This document shows, piece after piece, positions 62,528 through 64,000 of a stretch of 64,000 nucleotides of DNA (position 1 is the first letter of the stretch; each line of letters starts with the position of its first letter). Source of the DNA: Arthrobacter pascens (lineage in GTDB: Bacteria; Actinomycetota; Actinomycetes; Actinomycetales; Micrococcaceae). The position numbers and the translations under genes are program-made. The stretch covers positions 2,976,001 through 3,040,000 of the forward strand of contig NZ_JAUSWY010000001.1 of assembly GCF_030815585.1 (NCBI RefSeq). Reading direction: 5' to 3'. The notes beneath the pieces are model-generated. The model had not been told where the DNA came from. It did no database searches and saw nothing but the letters and a program-made list of their open reading frames with translations.

Positions 62528-63685
62528 CTAGCTGGAGGCAGCCCAGCCGCAGCCCCATGGCTGCAGGCCACGCTGCGCGTATACACGGTTTGCGATGTCT
62601 ATCTGCTGTGCCTTGGTCGCAAGGCTGGCATTCGGGGCGTAAGCGCCGCCGCCTGAGCCGATCCAGGTCCGGATATCAAACTGCAGGCCGCCGTAGTACC
62701 CGTTGCCCGTGTTAGCGGCCCAGTTTCCGCTGGATTCACACTGGGCGATCTTGTCCCACATTGCCTCGTTCATCATGGCAGGTGCAGCGGCTCCGGAGTT
62801 TGCGGCGGCTGCAGTCGCTGCAACGGGCTTTGCCTTGGTGCCTACGGTGACTTTCTCCGTCACGGGCTGTACGGAAACTGTTTCGGAGACCAGGGTCCGT
62901 GAAGCTTCGCGTCCGTCCACCAGCACCAGCTTGAAGGTCCTGTCCACTTTTCCGGCTGCGCCGGCCTGGGTTACCTTCTTTTCGCCCTTTAGGAGATCCG
63001 CGCTCTCGGTGGTCAGAGTCTCGAACTGGACGTCTTCCGTGGTGGCCTCGGTCTTGCCGGTGTCCACACGGGACACCTTGACCACCATGTTATTGACCAC
63101 GTGGGCATTTCCCGGCTGCGAGGAGCGGTCGTTGACGCCAAGCGTCACGCCTGCGTCCTCAAGCACCTGGCCGACGGTGGCCGCCGTCGTCGTTGCCGTG
63201 GACACCTTGCCGTCGGCAACGATGCTGACACTCTTGGGCGTCGAGATGGAAACAAATGATCCGTCCACGGAAAGCTGGGAGTCCTTCGGGACGGAGACGG
63301 AGGAGGCGCTTGCAACGCCGAGCTCGGTCACGAGGCCGGCGACGTCGGGAGCGGTGGTGCTGACCGTCTTTTCCGAGCCGTCAAGGCTGACCTTCACCGC
63401 CTTGGCCATGTTGACGTTGATGACGGTGCCGTTTTCCACTGTGGCATCCACCGACGGCGAAACGCGGTCAGCGGGCTTCAGCTCCAGCTTGGCGCTCTTC
63501 ACGACCTGGCCCACTGTGCCGCCGAAGGACTGGACCGAGGTCACTTTCCCATCGACGTTGAGCGTGATGGTTTTGTTATTGCCGACGAAAGCAACAAGTC
63601 CGAGCACCAGTGCACATAGCACCAACAGCTGGGTGCCAACCTTGAGGAAGCTGAACTTGCCGTCCGATGTGAAAAACTTGACCAC
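62528..63685 (-). CDS. rpfB: Resuscitation-promoting factor, RpfB-like transglycosylase
   Basis: 385 residues: a short cytoplasmic start, membrane anchor (LLVLCALVLGLVAFV), three DUF348 repeats (about 33-75, 80-120, 124-165), a G5 domain (about 170-255), an Ala-rich linker, and the C-terminal Rpf domain (MWDKIAQCESSGNWAANTGNGYYGGLQF ... GLQPWGCGW) with the catalytic Glu in CESSG. It cleaves peptidoglycan and supports recovery from dormancy. GTG 63685 is the start of conserved sequence, though its ribosome site is poor. The rpfB-ksgA-ispE order is conserved in actinobacteria. Confidence 0.95.
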   Translation of the reverse strand: MVKFFTSDGKFSFLKVGTQLLVLCALVLGLVAFVGNNKTITLNVDGKVTSVQSFGGTVGQVVKSAKLELKPADRVSPSVDATVENGTVINVNMAKAVKVSLDGSEKTVSTTAPDVAGLVTELGVASASSVSVPKDSQLSVDGSFVSISTPKSVSIVADGKVSTATTTAATVGQVLEDAGVTLGVNDRSSQPGNAHVVNNMVVKVSRVDTGKTEATTEDVQFETLTTESADLLKGEKKVTQAGAAGKVDRTFKLVLVDGREASRTLVSETVSVQPVTEKVTVGTKAKPVAATAAAANSGAAAPAMMNEAMWDKIAQCESSGNWAANTGNGYYGGLQFDIRTWIGSGGGAYAPNASLATKAQQIDIANRVYAQRGLQPWGCGWAASS

Positions 63686-64000
63686 GATTGCCCGTAACTC
63701 TAGGAGCGTCCGGGCACGGGGAAAAACGCAGGGAAGCACCCGGCGCAGCACCCTGGGGCAGCTCCGGGCACCGTTGCGCCGCCACACTCCTCACGCCAGG
63801 CACGCAGGCTTGGAGCCCTGCAGGGTCCTGTTACGGATGAGTGAAATTATCCGAAGGCCTTCCCCGACCCCGGCTAATAGTTTCCCACTGTAACCGTAGC
63901 GTTATAAAGCAGCCAAGAAATTTACATACCAGGTATGTCTTGGGCGGGCCGGTTCGATTGCCGGATCAAGCCCATTCACCGTACGCCCGCAGGGTATTTG
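63686..64000. other. 315-bp region upstream of rpfB, to the window end
   Basis: No gene is visible. It includes the palindrome at 63924-63938 and GTAAC motifs (for instance near 63891 and 63830) of the kind bound by MtrA in relatives, but no clear pair. No riboswitch (including the c-di-AMP class found upstream of some rpf genes) could be recognised. The next gene is outside the window. Confidence 0.5.
63924..63938. promoter_or_regulatory. 15-bp inverted repeat upstream of rpfB
   Basis: ACATACC-A-GGTATGT, perfect 7-bp arms, about 240 bp before the rpfB start. Candidate operator for rpfB or for a gene beyond the window. Confidence 0.4.

Noticed and set aside
63686..64000. c-di-AMP (ydaO) riboswitch upstream of rpfB
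   Set aside because: Known upstream of some rpf genes, but I could not find the conserved core; a covariance-model search would be decisive.
1..64000. CRISPR array, prophage, insertion sequence or integrative element
   Set aside because: No regular spacer-repeat array, transposase, integrase or phage gene was found; the single tRNA has no repeated 3' end copy that I could see.

Overview
The window is high-GC actinobacterial chromosome, most likely from the Micrococcaceae (Arthrobacter/Pseudarthrobacter type). This is inferred from protein families and gene order rather than from a marker gene. I see no rRNA, transposase, prophage, integrase or CRISPR array. There is one tRNA (Gln-TTG). Several genes have a TAnnnT -10 hexamer 6-7 nt in front of the start codon, the layout expected of leaderless mRNAs.

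Region 1 (1-18600) is acyl-CoA carboxylase and lipid precursor supply. It holds birA (biotin ligase), an HSDL2-like short-chain dehydrogenase, the carboxyltransferase accD with a tiny epsilon subunit, maf, and the biotinylated alpha subunit accA3. Accessory genes lie among them: a DUF885 metallopeptidase, a dicarboxylate/amino-acid symporter, a small secreted repeat protein, a two-domain VOC protein facing a WYL regulator, and a TetR regulator with an MMPL exporter. The MMPL gene carries a frameshift. The two carboxylase promoters share one inverted repeat, TTGTAG-N5-CTACA(A/G).

Region 2 (18700-38400) is assimilatory nitrogen metabolism interleaved with nucleoside salvage. An MHS transporter faces narK-nasA-flavoprotein (nitrate uptake and reduction to nitrite). 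lpdA, punA, an Rrf2 regulator and a phosphosugar mutase follow. Then come nirD, divergent nirB, cobA (siroheme precursor) and a HemD-like protein with a C-terminal winged helix (NnaR type), and next a small flavoprotein of unknown role and deoC. The narK, nirB and small-flavoprotein promoters carry GAAAC-like half-sites repeated every 11 bp. In all three the last half-site lies exactly 10 nt before the -10 hexamer, as expected of a GlnR/NnaR-type nitrogen regulon.

Region 3 (38400-64000) is housekeeping: a YdjM-like membrane hydrolase, mfd, small membrane and DUF2505 genes, nhaA, sufS-sufU, two tandem giant ATPase-LuxR regulators, pth, rplY, prs, glmU, tRNA-Gln, a TetR regulator, a Uup-like ABC-F ATPase, ispE, rsmA and an RpfB-like resuscitation factor. 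From memory, the order birA-accD5-accE5-maf-accA3 ... lpdA-punA-pmmB and the order rpfB-ksgA-ispE ... pth-rplY-prs-glmU-TetR-mfd both match blocks of the Mycobacterium tuberculosis chromosome. This suggests a conserved actinobacterial backbone with lineage-specific insertions.
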